From: Tubiluchus corallicola
Taxonomy: Eukaryota > Priapulida > Priapulimorpha > Priapulimorphida > Tubiluchidae
Assembly (NCBI GenBank): GCA_030141605.1
Contig: JAQGDQ010000002.1
Coordinates: forward strand, 2,276,501 to 2,340,500
Length of the DNA: 64,000 bases
Reading direction: 5' to 3'
The position numbers and the translations under genes were made by a program. Positions 61,601-64,000 of this stretch are shown here, piece after piece; positions within the stretch are counted from its first letter, which is position 1; every line of letters starts with the position of its first letter. The notes below the pieces were generated by a model, which was not told the origin of the DNA, searched no databases, and worked only from the letters and a program-made list of their open reading frames with translations.

Positions 61601-64000
61601 CAGTGGTTTCTTTGTGTAATTTTTGGGGTTACTCAATCCTAGGTAAGGTCTAAGGGGGCCAAGTTGAAATTTCATTTTGAGGATTTGTGAACTTGTTGCC
61701 TGTTTGAATAGGTGTTGGTAATATGTTGAACAGTTTCTCCTATAAAAATATTTCTAGAACTTTGACATTGCCTCCAGATTTTGTTTCTTACTATAACAAA
61801 TTCTTAGCCTGAAATTTTTATTTTTTCATTACATTTTGTTGTATATGCACCTTATATTTTATTTATTTATGCTTACATGACTGAGAAGCACATAGTGTTC
61901 CAACGAATTATATGTTAATTTCATTTTTTATAATTAAGTTAATCAATATTATATATCTGCTTTATTATGATGATTAGTATAATTGTTCTGTATAAATTCA
62001 TCTTTTTATTTGTTGAGGAATTGATACAGGAGAAACAGCTAACAATGGCGCAGGTGAAGAGGATGCACTTTCCGTCACTGCTGAAGATTTTAAGGTTGAG
62101 TATTCAAAGTCTAGTCGTGCCAAGTGTCGACAGTGTGATGATAAAATTACAAAGGTATGTTGTTACGACATTAAATGCACAGTTGCAGCTGCCTGATTTA
62201 ACAATTATAAACAAATATATATGCTACTGCAATAGATTCGCATTTGAGATTTTAAATGGCAAGTGCGTTTATGACCAAATTAGAATATAGACCTGTTTCC
62301 TGCATGGTTTAGTGATTTTTATGGACTTCTAAAGAGCAAATAGACAAATTTGTGTCCTGCACACTAACTAACTTTAAAACACTTGATTTAAAGTAATAAA
62401 AAAGATACCAGCTGCACAAGCCACAGTAAAGAAATTTTTACTTGGACTTTGAACATTGGTATTATTTTGTTGGAGCAGTATAACTTAACATTTGGTCTTT
62501 TGTAGGGTTGTGTTCGCATTTCGAAGCTAGAAGCTTCTGGATTTAGAGGGCAACCTCAGGACCTTTGGCATCACATGGACTGCTTTGTTGAAACAAGGGA
62601 TAAATTGGGTTTCAACTTTGATGCTGACAGGTAAGGTCCTGTTAGTCACGGGATACCATATATTTTATTACTGAAGTGCATCAGTGTGTTTTGTTATATA
62701 GAGTTTTAAAAATTAACTAGGGTTACGATAAGATATAATAATTGGTTTCCAGGCACTAGCTGTTTACTATGTTTACTGCTACGTAACTTAGCTGGTTGCA
62801 GGAAATAAAAACAAAAAATGCTGCCTTTGCGTGGTGCAGTAGGTATATGTTTTCATTTACATGACATTTCATATACACTTGTGCTATTTTAAGGAATGCG
62901 TATTACCTAATTATTAATGTGATGTGTTGCTATAGGTTGGATACAGCTGTGCAGTTGTATACAATATGGTATACCTTTCAAAAATAAACTGTTCTTACCA
63001 TTTTGTTCCTAATAAAATGTAAAAGAAAAAAATTACTCTTTTGCTGTGAAAAAACACTGAGAACTAAATTTAAGTGTTGAGTACCAATTTTTCTCATTTT
63101 TGTAGCCCAGTTCAACAATTTTCAGCTATTGAAACTCTCGTACTGAACTTTTTTAGTTTGGGTGGATTTGCCAAATTGAAATCCGAAGATCAGCAGATGT
63201 TGATGGAAAAACTAGGAAAAGGTGATGGCAAAAGAAAAAAGCCTAAAAAAGAGGATCGCCCTGCTTCAAGTACTAAGCTAGTAGAAAAAGTAACCGTAAC
63301 CGAAGAAGAAAAAAAGCTAGAAGTAATTATATAATAACAAATTATATAGGCGTATTATAAAAAATTTGGATATGGAATAAAAGCTAATTATTTTTTTGTA
63401 GATTAAAATTTATTCAGTACAAAAGTTTATTTTCTTAAAACTTTAGGTTGTGTACAGTTACACATACTGAATCTCATGAATAGGTGAATCACATCGAAGC
63501 AATCAACATTCTTGCACATTTTATTCTATTTTTGTTTTTAGTCATCCTGATCTTTTGTCACTAACAATGTCTATTGACAATGTCTTTTACACTATTTTTG
63601 TAAAAGTTTTCACTCAAAGTCTTCAACGACTCGAAATTCCAGTCTCAGGTAACTGAAGAAATCGTTAGCATTTTACAAACTATCTGAATCAAAATTTCAT
63701 TCAATTAAAATTGAGTTTGAGTGCTCGTCAGTGTCTACAAAAGAACTACAAAAGAGTTTCCTCTTTAATTGTTACATTTATTGCTAAAATTTAAAATGCA
63801 AATGTTATTACAATTTATTTTCATGGTCATTTGTTTAGCTAATGTTTTCTGTTTCTTGCTGCTGTTTACTGTTTATTTTGATCATGTTTTTAGGTTTTCT
63901 GATCTGAAAATTGAAATGAAAGCGTTTTAGTAGAACGTATTTGTAGCTGTATTTGCTATTGCCAACATGGCTTTGTGTAGTACTTTTTACTTGCAGTCCA
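58617..64000 (+). CDS. PARP1: Poly(ADP-ribose) polymerase 1, N-terminal exons (partial)
   Basis: Six coding exons, 58617-58730, 61029-61049, 61303-61435, 62030-62154, 62506-62630 and 63106-63322, join in frame to 245 residues; a seventh may start at 63997 after TTGCAG. The protein begins [20 protein letters not shown], matching PARP1. Zinc finger 1 has Cys19, Cys22, His51 and Cys54 (NWFHYSCFW), and ends with [10 protein letters not shown]. Zinc finger 2 has Cys122, Cys125, His154 and Cys157 (LWHHMDCF), preceded by [10 protein letters not shown]. Both CCHC sets are complete. A basic NLS-like stretch, [13 protein letters not shown], follows. PARP1 is a nuclear enzyme that binds DNA breaks through these fingers and makes poly(ADP-ribose) from NAD+. 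The zinc-3/PADR1, BRCT, WGR and catalytic domains must lie beyond the window. Exon 2 is only 21 nt (SPHFDGK). Intron 1 carries an inverted-repeat transposon. An E-box lies at 58476-58481. Confidence 0.95.
58985..59702. mobile_element. Inverted-repeat transposon (MITE-like) in PARP1 intron 1
   Basis: The left end starts GGCGCTATTACACTTTCGCA and continues ~14 more bases that match the reverse complement of the right end exactly, giving ~34 bp of near-perfect terminal inverted repeat. The flanks are an exact 8-bp direct duplication, CTTGAGTG at 58977-58984 and 59703-59710 (7 bp if the extra G belongs to the element). The ~718 bp interior has no transposase. It contains two TTCGTCACGTG copies 32 bp apart (E-boxes at 59456-59461 and 59488-59493). 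Duplication length fits hAT, Merlin or P-type elements; the termini do not settle which. Confidence 0.85.

Overview
The window is animal (metazoan) nuclear DNA. It is AT-rich, has intron-split genes with GT-AG splice sites, and carries many decayed transposons, simple repeats and a large minisatellite. The species cannot be named from what is visible. The presence of PARP1 and of acyl-CoA thioesterase/BAAT genes, together with many small exons, fits an invertebrate animal. No prokaryotic gene, operon, CRISPR array or viral gene was seen. Exon boundaries below were read by hand: each was checked for splice signals, for reading-frame continuity and against the other copies.

Minus strand, 1.6-55.2 kb: a tandem array of the acyl-CoA thioesterase / bile acid-CoA:amino acid N-acyltransferase (ACOT/BAAT) family. 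Three copies look intact (421, 423 and 418 codons), at 1574-11180, 24558-35390 and 43598-55153. Each has nine coding exons with the same intron phases (1,1,1,0,0,2,0,1). All keep a Ser-Asp-His triad with serine, not cysteine, as nucleophile, and all end in a peroxisomal-type C-terminal tripeptide (SKM, SKL, TKM). A fourth copy (13661-20922) is a pseudogene. It has lost exons 3-6 and most of exon 7, and a ~2.3 kb minisatellite of ~50-bp units lies in the gap.

Between genes, 35.4-43.6 kb: remnants of two non-LTR retrotransposons, a perfect 44-bp AT palindrome, a decayed purine-rich coding region (coiled coil, CCCH zinc finger, coiled coil) and several microsatellites.

Plus strand, 58.6 kb to the end: the first six coding exons of PARP1 (both N-terminal zinc fingers and a basic, NLS-like stretch), running off the window. 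PARP1 and the last ACOT/BAAT copy are divergently transcribed across a ~3.5 kb spacer. The spacer holds a short hAT-type element, a tandem ~145-bp repeat and a Z-DNA-prone CG/CA tract.

Four non-autonomous DNA transposons with clear terminal inverted repeats and target-site duplications were delimited: 9118-9902, 28215-29156, 55637-56025 and 58985-59702.
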